From positions 1-34,544 of the forward strand of contig DAOTXK010000140.1 in assembly GCA_034435395.1 (NCBI GenBank): DNA of 34,544 nucleotides, written 5' to 3'. The stretch is from DAOTXK01 sp034435395 (GTDB lineage: Bacteria > Chloroflexota > Anaerolineae > Aggregatilineales > Ch27). The notes under the pieces were generated by a model. The model made no database searches. It was not told where the DNA came from and worked only from the letters and a program-made list of their open reading frames with translations. Position 1 is the first letter of the stretch. Each line of letters begins with the position of its first letter. The position numbers and the translations under genes were made by a program. Below are positions 1 to 7,887 of the stretch, in pieces.

Positions 1-520
1 GCACGGTGGCCAGCGCATGTCCGAGCTGTTCCGCCAGCTCTGCCGACTGGTCGACAATCATCACCGGCAGGAGTGAAAAGCCTCCGGGCAGCACGCGCTG
101 CATAAAGGGCAGCTCGATCTCCAGGGCGTGCTCCGGATCGTTACGGACCGGCAGCAGCGACAGGTGCCGGGACAACGTGCCGATGGCTTGCTTATCCACC
201 GGGACCACGCCCAGCGGGGTTTTGTAGGCGTCATGGGCGGTGGTCAGCAAGGGGGCCGGATAGGGATGGTGGGAAGGGCAGATGACGGCGACCAGGTCCG
301 GCTTGAGGCCCCGAACCAGGGCGAAGGCGTAGGCCGCGACCGGACCGGAATACATCAGCCCGGCATGGGGGGCCAGCAGGCCGATGATGCGCCCTGGCGG
401 GGAAGGAGGCTGCGCGGCGGCCAAAAAACGGTCGATCATGGCTGTCAGGGCGTCGGGGCTGGCTGGATACCAGCGCCCGGCCAGCGGTGAGGGTCGGATG
501 TCGGAGTAAACTGCTGTCAT
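1..520 (-). CDS. MEMO-family protein (AmmeMemoRadiSam system protein B), C-terminus cut by window edge
   Basis: The minus-strand frame opens at an ATG (518-520) and stays open to the window edge, giving 173 residues without a stop. Visible motifs are AGRWYPA near residue 14, LLAPHAGLMYSG (residues 48-59, His52), CPSHHPY (residues 81-87) and EHALEIELPF (residues 130-139). These match the MEMO1 family, whose conserved histidines bind a metal and whose fold resembles class III extradiol dioxygenases. Bacterial members often sit near an AMMECR1-domain protein and a radical SAM protein, hence the family name; those partners would lie outside this window. The biochemical role is not established. 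The gene is divergent from the DedA gene. The family assignment is firm, but the C-terminal metal-site residue cannot be checked. Confidence 0.9.
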   Translation of the reverse strand, partial: MTAVYSDIRPSPLAGRWYPASPDALTAMIDRFLAAAQPPSPPGRIIGLLAPHAGLMYSGPVAAYAFALVRGLKPDLVAVICPSHHPYPAPLLTTAHDAYKTPLGVVPVDKQAIGTLSRHLSLLPVRNDPEHALEIELPFMQRVLPGGFSLLPVMIVDQSAELAEQLGHALATV

Positions 521-581
521 GTGCACAGCTCCTCGCGTCTACCTGCCGGTGGGCGGCCGCGGTGAGGCCACGCCAGCCCGT

Positions 582-600
582 GTTTATATCATTATATAGC
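582..600 (-). promoter_or_regulatory. AT-rich candidate promoter between MEMO and DedA genes
   Basis: An AT island interrupts the GC-rich 215-bp divergent spacer. On the minus strand it reads TGCTATATAATGATATAAA, containing a perfect TATAAT and an extended TGC element that would serve the MEMO gene. No good -35 hexamer is visible at 16-18 bp. On the plus strand a TACACT at 673-678 could serve the DedA gene, again with a weak -35. Confidence 0.3.
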
Positions 601-734
601 AGATGGTCGGCTTTCCCTCCAGGCCGGCCCACGGGATTCGGGGGCAGGTGGGCGTTCCCAGGAGTCTGTGGTACACTCCCCGCGCTCTCAGGCTTACCCG
701 TACAAGGGTCAACATGTGACCGAGGAATGGATCG

Positions 735-1391
735 ATGGACCTGACACAGTTTATCATCACCGTTGGGTACGTGGGTGTATTTGGGATTATCTTTGCCGAG
801 ACGGGCCTGCTGGTCGGTTTTTTCCTGCCGGGCGATAGCCTGCTGTTCACCGCGGGATTCCTGGCTTCGCCGGCCGCCCGGGAGATTGTCGACCATGAAG
901 TGTTCAGCCTGCCGGTGTTGGTTTTCGGATGTTTTGTGGCGGCGGTCGCCGGGGATACGGTCGGGTACTGGTTCGGCCACCGGGTCGGGACGCCGCTTTT
1001 CCAGCGGGAAGATTCCCGGTTTTTTAAGCGCAAGTATCTCTACCAGGCCCAGCAGCTTTATGAAAAACACGGCGGCAAGATCATCGTCATCGCCCGGTTT
1101 ATGCCTTTTGTCAGGACGTTTGCGCCCATCGTGGCCGGCATCGGGATGATGCACTATCGTCGTTTTCTGTCCTTCAATGTCATTGGCGGGGCGTTGTGGG
1201 CCATGGGCGTGCCGGTGGCCGGGTATTTCCTGGGCAGCATCATCCCGGATGTGGACCGGTATATCCTCCCCATTGTGCTGCTGATCATCTTCATCTCGGT
1301 CCTGCCCCCGGCTGTTCATGTGCTGCGGGATCGGATGGCCGAACGCCGAACCAAGCAGGCCGGGTCGCCGGAGATCGATCCTTCGGCCTGA
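735..1391 (+). CDS. DedA family (VTT-domain) inner-membrane protein
   Basis: This 218-residue membrane protein belongs to the DedA/SNARE-associated family. DedA proteins are linked to undecaprenyl-phosphate or phospholipid flipping and membrane homeostasis; the substrate of this one is not shown. The N-terminus has the family sequence ETGLLVGFFLPGDSLLF (from about residue 22). The central signature RFMPFVRTFAPIVAGIG (from about residue 120) carries the conserved Arg and Pro residues of the re-entrant VTT region. Hydrophobic segments follow to about residue 200, and the tail is charged. The length is typical of the family. The ATG at 735 follows a GAGGAATG ribosome-binding region. An intrinsic terminator follows, so it is probably monocistronic. 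Confidence 0.93.
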   Translation: MDLTQFIITVGYVGVFGIIFAETGLLVGFFLPGDSLLFTAGFLASPAAREIVDHEVFSLPVLVFGCFVAAVAGDTVGYWFGHRVGTPLFQREDSRFFKRKYLYQAQQLYEKHGGKIIVIARFMPFVRTFAPIVAGIGMMHYRRFLSFNVIGGALWAMGVPVAGYFLGSIIPDVDRYILPIVLLIIFISVLPPAVHVLRDRMAERRTKQAGSPEIDPSA

Positions 1392-1423
1392 GCGCGCCCG
1401 GCATGGCCGTCAGCTTCCCAAAG

Positions 1424-1453
1424 ACCTCCGGCGAGTTCCTGCGGAGGTTTTTT
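1424..1453 (+). terminator. Intrinsic terminator after DedA gene
   Basis: ACCTCCG (1424-1430) pairs perfectly with CGGAGGT (1442-1448) across an 11-nt loop, and six T residues run from 1448 to 1453. It lies 33 bp after the dedA stop. Confidence 0.8.
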
Positions 1454-1549
1454 GGTGTGGGCATAGGGGGAATGTAACCTGGGCAGCCCCGCCGCATCTA
1501 AATCCCTGTCGCACTTGGCCAATTGATCACTGACAAGGATAAACGGTCT

Positions 1550-1942
1550 ATGGAGATGGAAATTGTTTTCCCCGGCGGCGCGCGCGTCGACGCCATCGCG
1601 GACGGCATGGTCATCACCACCAACCAGGATGGGACAGCCCCCGCGCCGTTCGGGCTGTTCCTGGCTTCCATCGGCACCTGCGCCGGCATTTACGTGCTGA
1701 GCTTCTGCCAGCAGCGCGGCCTGCCAACGGATGGCATCCGCATCCGGCAGCGCATGTCGGTCAACCCGCTGACCCACATGGTGGAAAAGATAACGCTGGA
1801 TATCCAGCTGCCGCCGGACTTTCCGGAGAAGTACAAAGAAGCCGTGGTCCGCGCCGCTGAACTGTGCGCCGTCAAAAAACATCTGGAAAATCCGCCGGCA
1901 TTTGAGGTGTATGCTTCCGTGGGTGAACCAGTCAGCGCCTGA
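1550..1942 (+). CDS. OsmC-family protein
   Basis: This 130-residue protein has OsmC/YhfA-type features. It has an early beta-sheet region, then the helix LASIGTCAGIYVLSFCQQRG with two cysteines, and a C-terminal AELCAVKKHLENPP segment that resembles the second conserved cysteine region of the family. OsmC proteins are thiol-dependent peroxidases for organic hydroperoxides; YhfA-like members have less certain function. The frame is open back to a TTG at 1523, but the ATG at 1550 has an AAGGA motif 10 bp upstream and gives the MEMEIVF start typical of the family, so it was chosen. Terminators on both sides suggest a single-gene unit. Confidence 0.88.
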   Translation: MEMEIVFPGGARVDAIADGMVITTNQDGTAPAPFGLFLASIGTCAGIYVLSFCQQRGLPTDGIRIRQRMSVNPLTHMVEKITLDIQLPPDFPEKYKEAVVRAAELCAVKKHLENPPAFEVYASVGEPVSA

Positions 1943-1980
1943 GCGCCGGCTGCGGCCAGAGTCGTTGGTGGAATGCCGGG

Positions 1981-2009
1981 GCGGCACGCTTATAAGGTGC
2001 CGCTTTTTT
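1981..2009 (+). terminator. Intrinsic terminator after OsmC gene
   Basis: GCGGCAC (1981-1987) pairs perfectly with GTGCCGC (1997-2003), with a 9-nt loop, followed by six T residues (2004-2009). It lies 39 bp after the osmC stop. Confidence 0.85.
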
Positions 2010-2164
2010 GTTGCCTGTCCGGTATGCCGTTCGCCAGGCAGTCCCGAGGGGTGGCTCCGGGTCAGTGAGGCGGTGTCCGGGCACGCCTGCGCCTGAAAAC
2101 CCCATCCGTCCGTTCTACGTATAGAACTATGACAGTCAGCGCCTGAACAGAAAGGGTGAGGGAC

Positions 2165-2569
2165 GTGTCAGACCGGTATGAGGAGCGGGACATCGTGCGC
2201 GAGCGCGTGGAAAGCCGGATGCGCAGCCTTAAATTATTCGTTGGGCACGTCGTGCTGAGTCTGTGTATCCTGTATATGGTGATCTTCGGCGGCGCGGCGG
2301 GGCAGGTGGGCGTCGGCGCTGCCGTCGTGATAACGCTCACCCTGCTGTTCAGTTTGCTGGGGCACGGCATCTGGTGGGGGCTGAGGGAAGCCCGCTACCG
2401 CATCATCCAGCAGGAGATCGCGCGCGCGCAACTGATGGACGACCTGTTCGGCGACGAGAAACCCAAACGGGGCGGCGAGCGCCTGATGATCGCCGCCGAT
2501 GGGGAGCTGGTCGAGGCCAGCGAGCACGAGGGGGATCGGCAGGCGAGTGGGGGGTGGCTCCAGGACTGA
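2165..2569 (+). CDS. Small 2TM-domain membrane protein
   Basis: This is a protein of about 134 residues. A charged, helical N-terminus (DRYEERDIVRERVESRMR) is followed by two hydrophobic segments at roughly residues 23-44 and 49-72, separated by a short Gly-rich turn. A charged cytoplasmic-looking tail follows. The layout resembles the 2TM domain family of unknown function, in which a HxxxY-like first helix is common; here the helix reads FVGHVVLSLCILYM. Two GTG starts are possible, 2156 and 2165. The latter has AAAGGGTGAGG upstream at a good distance and was chosen. The lytic transglycosylase follows 16 bp downstream, so the two are probably co-transcribed. No function can be assigned. Confidence 0.7.
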   Translation: MSDRYEERDIVRERVESRMRSLKLFVGHVVLSLCILYMVIFGGAAGQVGVGAAVVITLTLLFSLLGHGIWWGLREARYRIIQQEIARAQLMDDLFGDEKPKRGGERLMIAADGELVEASEHEGDRQASGGWLQD

Positions 2570-2585
2570 AGAGCGCCAGTTCGAC

Positions 2586-3281
2586 ATGACCAAAAAACAT
2601 GAAGCGTCATCGTCGCGCCGGGATCGCCTGCGCGAGTGGTTCATCCGGGGCCTTCCGGCCTGGCTGGTGCTGCTGGGCCTGCTGACGATTGTGGTGCCCA
2701 ATCTGTCGAACGTCGTCGACCATTTTCGAGCGGTCGACGGTTATGTTGATGACCGCCGCCTGGCCAGGACGGTTGCGCCGCTGTTCACGCCAGAGGTCGA
2801 TTACTGGCACGATGACATCGTCCGTTGGGCGCAGGTTTACAGTCTGGACCCGAATCTGGTGGCGACCGTGATCCAGATCGAGAGTTGCGGCGATCCGAAC
2901 GTGTCATCGCCCGCCGGGGCGCAAGGGTTGATGCAGGTCATGCCCCAGCACTTCGCGCCGTCCGAGGACCCGCTTGATCCGGATACCAACGTCCGGCGGG
3001 GGCTGGAAGTGCTGGTCGACTGCCTCTCCAGCCCCTACAATCCCCAGTATGATGTGGGGCTGGCCTTTGCCTGTTATAACGGCGGGCCGAGCGTGTTCGT
3101 CAACGCCTGGGATTACTGGCCCCAGCAGGCGCGCGATTATTACATCTGGGGAACGGGCATCTACGCCGACGCCCAGGCCAACCAGCCTGTCAGCGAGACG
3201 CTGGAGCGATGGCTGCTGGCCGGGGGCGACTCGCTGTGTGTGAACGCGCGGCAATGGCAAGGGCTGACCCCTGCGCCCTGA
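2586..3281 (+). CDS. Membrane-anchored lytic transglycosylase (SLT domain)
   Basis: This 231-residue protein has a charged N-terminus, one transmembrane segment (about residues 24-43) and an exported goose-lysozyme-like SLT domain. Catalytic Glu99 lies in QIESCGDPN, followed by GLMQVMP (114-120) and ACYNGGPS, the three SLT signatures. Such enzymes cleave peptidoglycan between MurNAc and GlcNAc, leaving 1,6-anhydroMurNAc. The frame is open back to 2499 inside the previous gene, but the ATG at 2586 is just after the 2TM gene stop and begins the lysine-rich MTKKHE region, so it was chosen. The Shine-Dalgarno sequence is weak, which fits translational coupling to the upstream gene. Confidence 0.92.
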   Translation: MTKKHEASSSRRDRLREWFIRGLPAWLVLLGLLTIVVPNLSNVVDHFRAVDGYVDDRRLARTVAPLFTPEVDYWHDDIVRWAQVYSLDPNLVATVIQIESCGDPNVSSPAGAQGLMQVMPQHFAPSEDPLDPDTNVRRGLEVLVDCLSSPYNPQYDVGLAFACYNGGPSVFVNAWDYWPQQARDYYIWGTGIYADAQANQPVSETLERWLLAGGDSLCVNARQWQGLTPAP

Positions 3282-3312
3282 GCGGACGAAAATAATGGCC
3301 TACCAGCCGCGA

Positions 3313-3786
3313 TCACTGCGAGTCCCAGGGTTCCGGCGCGCGGATGCCGGGCAGATGTTCTTCATAGACCACCACTGGCAGGCCGGCGGCCGCCAGCCAG
3401 TAATCCAGCGTGCGGCGCAGCGTCGGCCATTCGAGGGGTTCGCCCAGACGGGCTATGGCCAGGCTACGGATGCCTTCGCGTTGCCAGTCGCGAGCCAGGC
3501 GTTGGGCGGCGGTCTCCACGTAGCGCGGGCGGGTCGCCCCCCCGCTGTGCTGCCGCACCACCATCAGCCCCAGCCAGGGCACGGCATCTCGCCAGAGCCA
3601 CCACTCGCCTGCCTGGAGGCGTCCGGCGCGCGCCCGTTTGCGGAAGGCGGAGAAGGCCGCTGGAAAGCGGTATATCCAGCCGGTGGTCAGCGGCGTGACC
3701 TCAACCGCGCCCCTGGCGTTGGTGCCGAAAGCCAGGACCTGGGCGCGGCTCAGGAAGATGTCTCCCTGTACGAAGGTGATGGTCAA
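3313..3786 (-). CDS. Macro-domain-like protein
   Basis: This 157-residue protein lies on the opposite strand to its neighbours. It opens with ITFVQGDIFLSRAQVLAFGTN, which resembles the macro-domain start (x-x-G-D-I-x-x-x-x-x-x-A-x-x-x-x-x-x-N) that binds ADP-ribose. The Gly-rich loops expected later are weakly conserved, and the middle contains GEWWLWRDAVPWLGLMVVRQ, as seen in divergent macro-domain proteins. The start is a TTG at 3786, supported by a GGGGGAG motif 7 bp upstream; no in-frame ATG is available. ADP-ribose binding or hydrolysis is inferred from the N-terminal motif only. The overlapping plus-strand frame has no recognisable sequence. Confidence 0.62.
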   Translation of the reverse strand: MTITFVQGDIFLSRAQVLAFGTNARGAVEVTPLTTGWIYRFPAAFSAFRKRARAGRLQAGEWWLWRDAVPWLGLMVVRQHSGGATRPRYVETAAQRLARDWQREGIRSLAIARLGEPLEWPTLRRTLDYWLAAAGLPVVVYEEHLPGIRAPEPWDSQ

Positions 3787-3885
3787 GGCGGTCTCCCCCG
3801 TTGTGGCATGGACTCTGACGGCGCTTTAGCGTACCGCTGAATGGCCCGCCCGCGCCAGCTCTCCCCGATTGGAGCGCCGTGACTG

Positions 3886-3915
3886 CTGGCGACAGGCCGG
3901 GTCCGCCGCTACAAT
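3886..3915 (+). promoter_or_regulatory. Candidate promoter for asparaginyl-tRNA synthetase gene
   Basis: TACAAT (3910-3915) lies 54 bp before the asnS start. The upstream region (CTGGCGA around 3886-3892) is only a weak -35. TACAAT recurs as a -10-like hexamer elsewhere in the window with better -35 boxes. Confidence 0.28.
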
Positions 3916-3968
3916 ACGCCCGGCGCTGGTGGAATCTCTCCCCCTGACCACGTGAAGGATAACGACTC

Positions 3969-5306
3969 ATGGCAACGCCCATGCTGATCCAGGAGATTGC
4001 TCAGTACGAAGGCCAGGAAGTCACGGTTAAAGGCTGGCTCTACAACAAAACGCATAAGGGCAAGCTGGTCTTTATGCAGGTGCGCGATGGGACCGGCATC
4101 GCCCAGTGTGTGGTATTCCAGCCAGAGGTGGCGGAGGAGCAGTTCGAGGCAGCCAAGACTCTGCCCCAGGAATCGTCGCTGATCGTCACCGGCGTGGTCC
4201 GCCAGGACGGGCGCGCACCTGGGTTCCCCGGTGGCTACGAGATCGGGGTCACGTCGCTGGCGGTGATCCAGGCGGCGGAGGAATATCCGATCACGCCCAA
4301 GGAACACGGCGTCGAGTTCCTGATGGACCATCGGCATCTATGGCTGCGCTCCACCCAGCAGTGGGCCATCCTGCGGGTCCGGGCGACGATCATCAAGGCC
4401 ATCCGCGACTGGCTGGACGATCACGGCTACCTGCTGGTGGACACGCCGATCCTGACGCCCGCCGCCGGCGAGAACACCACCACGCTGTTCGCGATCGATT
4501 ACTTCGGCGAGCCGGCTTACCTGGCGCAGACCGGCCAGCTCTACAACGAAGCCAACATCGCGGCCCACGGCAAGGTCTACTGCTTCGGGCCGACCTTCCG
4601 CGCCGAGAAGTCCAAAACGCGCCGCCACCTGATGGAATTCTGGATGGTGGAGCCGGAGATGGCCTTCTTTGACCTGAACGACCTGATCGAGATGGAAGAG
4701 CAATTCGTTTCCGCCATCGTGAGGACCGCCCTGGAGAAACACCCTCGGGAGCTGGCGGCGCTGGAGCGGGACACCACGGCGCTGGAGCGAGTCGTGCCGC
4801 CGTTCCCCCGCATCACCTACACGGAAGCGGTCAAGCGTCTCAATAAGCTGGCCGCCGAAACTGACGATCCAGAGCAAAAAGAACTGCTCGCCATCAGCTG
4901 GGGGGAGGACTTCGGCGCGCCGCACGAGACAGCGGTCGCCGAAATGTTCGACAAGCCGGTCTTTGTGACGCACTACCCGGTCGAGGTTAAAGCCTTCTAT
5001 ATGGAGCCGAACAAGGACGATCCCCGCGTGGTCAACTGCACGGACCTGCTCGCCCCGGAGGGCTACGGCGAGATCACGGGCGGCAGCGAACGCATCTTCG
5101 ATGTCGGGCTGCTGAGGAAGCGCGTCCAGACCATGGGCCTCCCGGAAGAGGCTTACCGGTGGTACATCGACCTGCGCCGGTTCGGCAGCGTGCCGCATGC
5201 CGGATTCGGATTGGGCGTGGAGCGCATGGTGGCGTGGGTCTGCGGCCTGCCCCATATCCGCGAGACCATTCCCTACCCCCGCATGTTAAACCGGAAGTAT
5301 CCGTAA
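3969..5306 (+). CDS. asnS: Asparaginyl-tRNA synthetase
   Basis: This 445-residue class IIb aminoacyl-tRNA synthetase charges tRNA-Asn with asparagine using ATP. An N-terminal OB-fold anticodon-binding domain (about residues 15-105, with VKGWLYNK and FMQVRDGTG) precedes the catalytic core. Motif 2 spans residues 209-229 and contains FRAEKSKTRRHLMEFWMVE, the form typical of AsnRS. Motif 3 is GFGLGVERM (412-420). The ATG at 3969 follows GAAGGA at a normal distance. The length is that of a standard bacterial AsnRS. Its presence suggests direct Asn-tRNA synthesis, although the indirect GatCAB route cannot be excluded from this window. Confidence 0.97.
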   Translation: MATPMLIQEIAQYEGQEVTVKGWLYNKTHKGKLVFMQVRDGTGIAQCVVFQPEVAEEQFEAAKTLPQESSLIVTGVVRQDGRAPGFPGGYEIGVTSLAVIQAAEEYPITPKEHGVEFLMDHRHLWLRSTQQWAILRVRATIIKAIRDWLDDHGYLLVDTPILTPAAGENTTTLFAIDYFGEPAYLAQTGQLYNEANIAAHGKVYCFGPTFRAEKSKTRRHLMEFWMVEPEMAFFDLNDLIEMEEQFVSAIVRTALEKHPRELAALERDTTALERVVPPFPRITYTEAVKRLNKLAAETDDPEQKELLAISWGEDFGAPHETAVAEMFDKPVFVTHYPVEVKAFYMEPNKDDPRVVNCTDLLAPEGYGEITGGSERIFDVGLLRKRVQTMGLPEEAYRWYIDLRRFGSVPHAGFGLGVERMVAWVCGLPHIRETIPYPRMLNRKYP

Positions 5307-5398
5307 AGCGTCAGTGGAATAGCACGTGGGGCGGGCGAATGCGTTGACCGCTGTTTTTTGGGCAAATCCATGGTTGGTAAGGCCGGGAACAAGGGGAA

Positions 5399-5713
5399 AT
5401 GCCATCGTTTGAGTACCTGTTTGTCGAAGTTGCCAACGGTCGGGTGAAGACCATCAACGGCAAAGACATGCTGACCCGCCAGCACTCCGAAGTGCACGTC
5501 TTTTCCAACACCATTGGGCGCGGCGGGTGGGAGCTGGTCGGCGTCGTCTCGGCCACGTCCGTCGCCTACACGCTGATCTTCAAGCATTCGGGCCAGAGTC
5601 AGTTCGTCGAACACTTCCCAGAAGCTGAGACAGAAGACCAGGAAGAGGAGCGGGTGGAGGAAAATCCCGACCGGCGCGATCCCCAGGAACGGGGCGCGGA
5701 AGAAGTTGACTGA
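5399..5713 (+). CDS. DUF4177-like small protein with acidic tail
   Basis: This 104-residue protein starts with FEYLFVEVANGRV and contains GRGGWELVGVVSA followed by YTLIFKHSG. That matches the small DUF4177-type fold, in which a Y-x-x beta-strand, a G-x-x-GWELV helix cap and a final strand ending in F/Y-K-R are conserved. After about residue 65 the sequence becomes very acidic and polar (many Glu, Asp, Arg) and is probably disordered. AAGGGG lies immediately before the ATG, a rather short spacing. It precedes the threonine synthase-like gene by 17 bp and may be co-transcribed. The function of the family is unknown. Confidence 0.75.
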   Translation: MPSFEYLFVEVANGRVKTINGKDMLTRQHSEVHVFSNTIGRGGWELVGVVSATSVAYTLIFKHSGQSQFVEHFPEAETEDQEEERVEENPDRRDPQERGAEEVD

Positions 5714-5730
5714 GTTTTAAGAAGGCTCTC

Positions 5731-6831
5731 GTGCCCGATTTAACCCCACAGCTGGTGTGTGAGCGATGCGACGGCCCCGCCGGACCGCTGGACTGGCGTT
5801 GCGGGACCTGCGGCGGTCCGCTCCGGATCGCCAGCCCGCCGCCGTTTGACGCCGCTGCCATTCGCCAGCGAGAATGGTCGCTGTGGCGGTATGCGGCCAT
5901 GCTGCCGGTCGCCCGGCGGTTTTCGTTGGGCGAGGGCATGACGCCGCTGGTCCCGGTTAATCCCGCCGGCGTGCCGTTCCTGGCCAAGCTGGAGTATCTC
6001 TCCCCCACCGGCTCGTACAAAGATCGCGGCGTGGCCGTGATGCTCAATCACCTCCTGGCGCAGGGCGTGGCGGCGATTGTCGAGGATTCGTCAGGCAACG
6101 CTGGCGCGTCGGTGGCCGCCTACGCCGGCGGGATCGGCATGGAAGCGCACATCTTCGTCCCGGCAAACGGTTCTCCGGCGAAAAAGGCCCAGATCGCGCG
6201 CTACGGCGCGACGCTGGTGGAGGTTGAAGGACCGCGCCAGGCCGTCACTGCCGCCTGTGAGCGGGCGACCGGGGAGGCCGCCTACGCCACGCACGCCTGG
6301 AGTCCGTTCTATCTGGCCGGGCAGATGACCGGGGCCTGGGAAATCTGGGAGCAGATGGGCCGACGCGCCCCGGCAGCGGTGGTCTGTCCGGTGGGGCAGG
6401 GTGGCCTGTTCCTGGGGCTGACCCGGGGGTTCGAGGCGCTGTACGCGGCAGGGTTGATCGATCAGCGCCCCCGCATGTATGCGATCCAGGCGGCGGGGTA
6501 CGATCCGATCGTGCGGGCCTGGGAGGCGGGTCTGGCGGAGCCAGCGGAGATAACCAGCGAGGAGACCGTCGCCGACGGGATCAGGATCGCCCGGCCAGTG
6601 CGCGGACGGGAGATTCTGGCCGCCATACGGGACAGCCAGGGCGGGGCCTTCCGGGTGGACGATAGCGCCATCCTGATGGCTCAGAAGGCCCTGGCGGCGT
6701 GCGGCTTGTGGGTGGAGCCGACGAGCGCTGTACCGGTGGCCGCGCTGGGGGCGGTGCAGGCGCACATGGGCCGCCGGGCCGAGATCGTGGTCCCGCTGAC
6801 GGGCAGCGGCCTCAAAAGCTCACCATTCTGA
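5731..6831 (+). CDS. Threonine synthase-like PLP enzyme
   Basis: This 366-residue fold-type II PLP enzyme resembles threonine synthase, which converts O-phosphohomoserine to threonine. The N-terminus carries a zinc-ribbon-like motif with Cys10, Cys13, Cys24 and Cys27, as in many class of threonine synthases. The PLP lysine is Lys97 in GSYKDRG. SSGNAGAS and the phosphate-binding Gly-rich loop VGQGGLFLG follow, and the C-terminus ends in PLTGSGLKSS as in this family. The start is a GTG at 5731 after AAGAAGG. A second PLP enzyme begins 9 bp after the stop, so the two are co-transcribed. Substrate is inferred; other beta-replacing enzymes of the fold are possible. Confidence 0.85.
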   Translation: MPDLTPQLVCERCDGPAGPLDWRCGTCGGPLRIASPPPFDAAAIRQREWSLWRYAAMLPVARRFSLGEGMTPLVPVNPAGVPFLAKLEYLSPTGSYKDRGVAVMLNHLLAQGVAAIVEDSSGNAGASVAAYAGGIGMEAHIFVPANGSPAKKAQIARYGATLVEVEGPRQAVTAACERATGEAAYATHAWSPFYLAGQMTGAWEIWEQMGRRAPAAVVCPVGQGGLFLGLTRGFEALYAAGLIDQRPRMYAIQAAGYDPIVRAWEAGLAEPAEITSEETVADGIRIARPVRGREILAAIRDSQGGAFRVDDSAILMAQKALAACGLWVEPTSAVPVAALGAVQAHMGRRAEIVVPLTGSGLKSSPF

Positions 6832-6840
6832 GGGTTCAGT

Positions 6841-7776
6841 ATGACAGTGGCCCTGCAAGACATTCTCCAGGCCAGGAACCGCCTGCGCCCCTACCTCCAA
6901 CCAACGCCGCTGGAAGCCGCGCCCGGCCTTGGCCCTGACGTCTGGCTTAAGCTGGAGCAGGTCAACCCGACGCATAGCTTTAAGGTGCGGGGAGCGATCA
7001 ACGCGGCGCTGCTGCTCACCGATGACGAGCGACGGCGCGGCATCGTCACCGCCTCCAGCGGCAACCACGCCCAGGCGGTGGCTTATGCTGCGCGCCTGTT
7101 CGGCCTCAGCGCCACGATCGTCATGCCGGAGCACACGCCGCAGCGTAAGGTGAGCGGCACCAGGCGCTACGGCGCGGGGGTTATCCTGCACGGCGACTTC
7201 TATGACCACGCCGAGCAGCACGCCCGTGATCTGGAGCGGCGGGAGGGGCGGACGTATGTGTCCGCCTACAATGATCGGCGCGTCATCGCCGGGGCGGGCA
7301 CCTGCGGCCTGGAGATCGTCGAGCAGAATCCGGCCATCGCGCGGGTGGTGGTCCCCACCGGCGGCGGCGGGCTGTTGGGCGGGATGGCGATGGCGATCCG
7401 CTCCCTGATCCCGCAGGCGGAGATCATCGGGGTCAACGCGCGGTCGGCTCCGGCCATGTACAACGCCTTTTACGGCACCGATCACCCCCAGGTCGCCGAC
7501 ACGCTGGCCGAAGCGCTCAGCGGCGCTATTGAAGGCGACCGGACGATCAGGCTGTGCCAGGAGCAGGTGGACCGGATCGTGCTGGTCAGCGAGGCAGCCA
7601 TCGCCGAGGCCATGCGCTGGCTGCTGCGTGAGCAGGGCTGGCTTGTCGAGGGGGGCGGGGCGGTGGGCGTGGCGGCGTTGCTCGACGGCCAGGTGGAGGC
7701 GGACGATCGGCCCACGGCGGTGGTCCTCACCGGCAGCAATCTTGACGATGAAACTCTGCGGCGGGTGCTTGCCTGA
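6841..7776 (+). CDS. Threonine dehydratase-like PLP-dependent ammonia-lyase
   Basis: This 311-residue protein has fold-type II features of threonine/serine dehydratases and serine racemases. The PLP lysine is Lys48 in HSFKVRGA, the substrate loop is TASSGNHAQAVA, and the phosphate cup is PTGGGGLLGG. The C-terminus ends with VVLTGSNLDD. It lacks the C-terminal ACT regulatory domain of biosynthetic IlvA, so a catabolic dehydratase, a hydroxyaspartate ammonia-lyase or a racemase is more likely. The ATG at 6841 follows the upstream PLP-enzyme stop by 9 bp, with GAGGG as ribosome-binding site. Paired with a threonine synthase-like gene, it may balance threonine or serine levels. Confidence 0.85.
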   Translation: MTVALQDILQARNRLRPYLQPTPLEAAPGLGPDVWLKLEQVNPTHSFKVRGAINAALLLTDDERRRGIVTASSGNHAQAVAYAARLFGLSATIVMPEHTPQRKVSGTRRYGAGVILHGDFYDHAEQHARDLERREGRTYVSAYNDRRVIAGAGTCGLEIVEQNPAIARVVVPTGGGGLLGGMAMAIRSLIPQAEIIGVNARSAPAMYNAFYGTDHPQVADTLAEALSGAIEGDRTIRLCQEQVDRIVLVSEAAIAEAMRWLLREQGWLVEGGGAVGVAALLDGQVEADDRPTAVVLTGSNLDDETLRRVLA

Positions 7777-7817
7777 AGAGCCGGCCTGACCATGGGGCGA
7801 TTTTAAGGTTCTCCTGC

Positions 7818-7847
7818 TTGCATCGAGCAGGTGTTCTATGGTATCAT
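7818..7847 (+). promoter_or_regulatory. Candidate promoter for the 7888/8111 genes
   Basis: TTGCAT (7818-7823) and TATCAT (7842-7847) are separated by 18 bp. The octamer TGTTCTAT occurs directly repeated at 7832-7839 and 7861-7868, and a CCTGCT/AGCAGG inverted repeat overlaps the -35. The 335-bp stretch between 7776 and 8111 holds this promoter and one small candidate ORF, nothing else recognised. Confidence 0.4.
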
Positions 7848-7887
7848 CACATGGAACATCTGTTCTATCAAACAAGGGGAGTGTCCC

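Noticed and set aside
231..1319. Large minus-strand frame of 362 residues across the MEMO and DedA genes
   Set aside because: Its product has no recognisable family, and it overlaps two well-supported genes.
3295..3840. Plus-strand frame of 181 residues over the macro-domain gene
   Set aside because: It has no domain features, whereas the minus-strand product has a macro-domain start and a ribosome-binding site.
4338..5255. Minus-strand frame of 305 residues inside the asparaginyl-tRNA synthetase gene
   Set aside because: It is the shadow of a highly conserved synthetase on the other strand.
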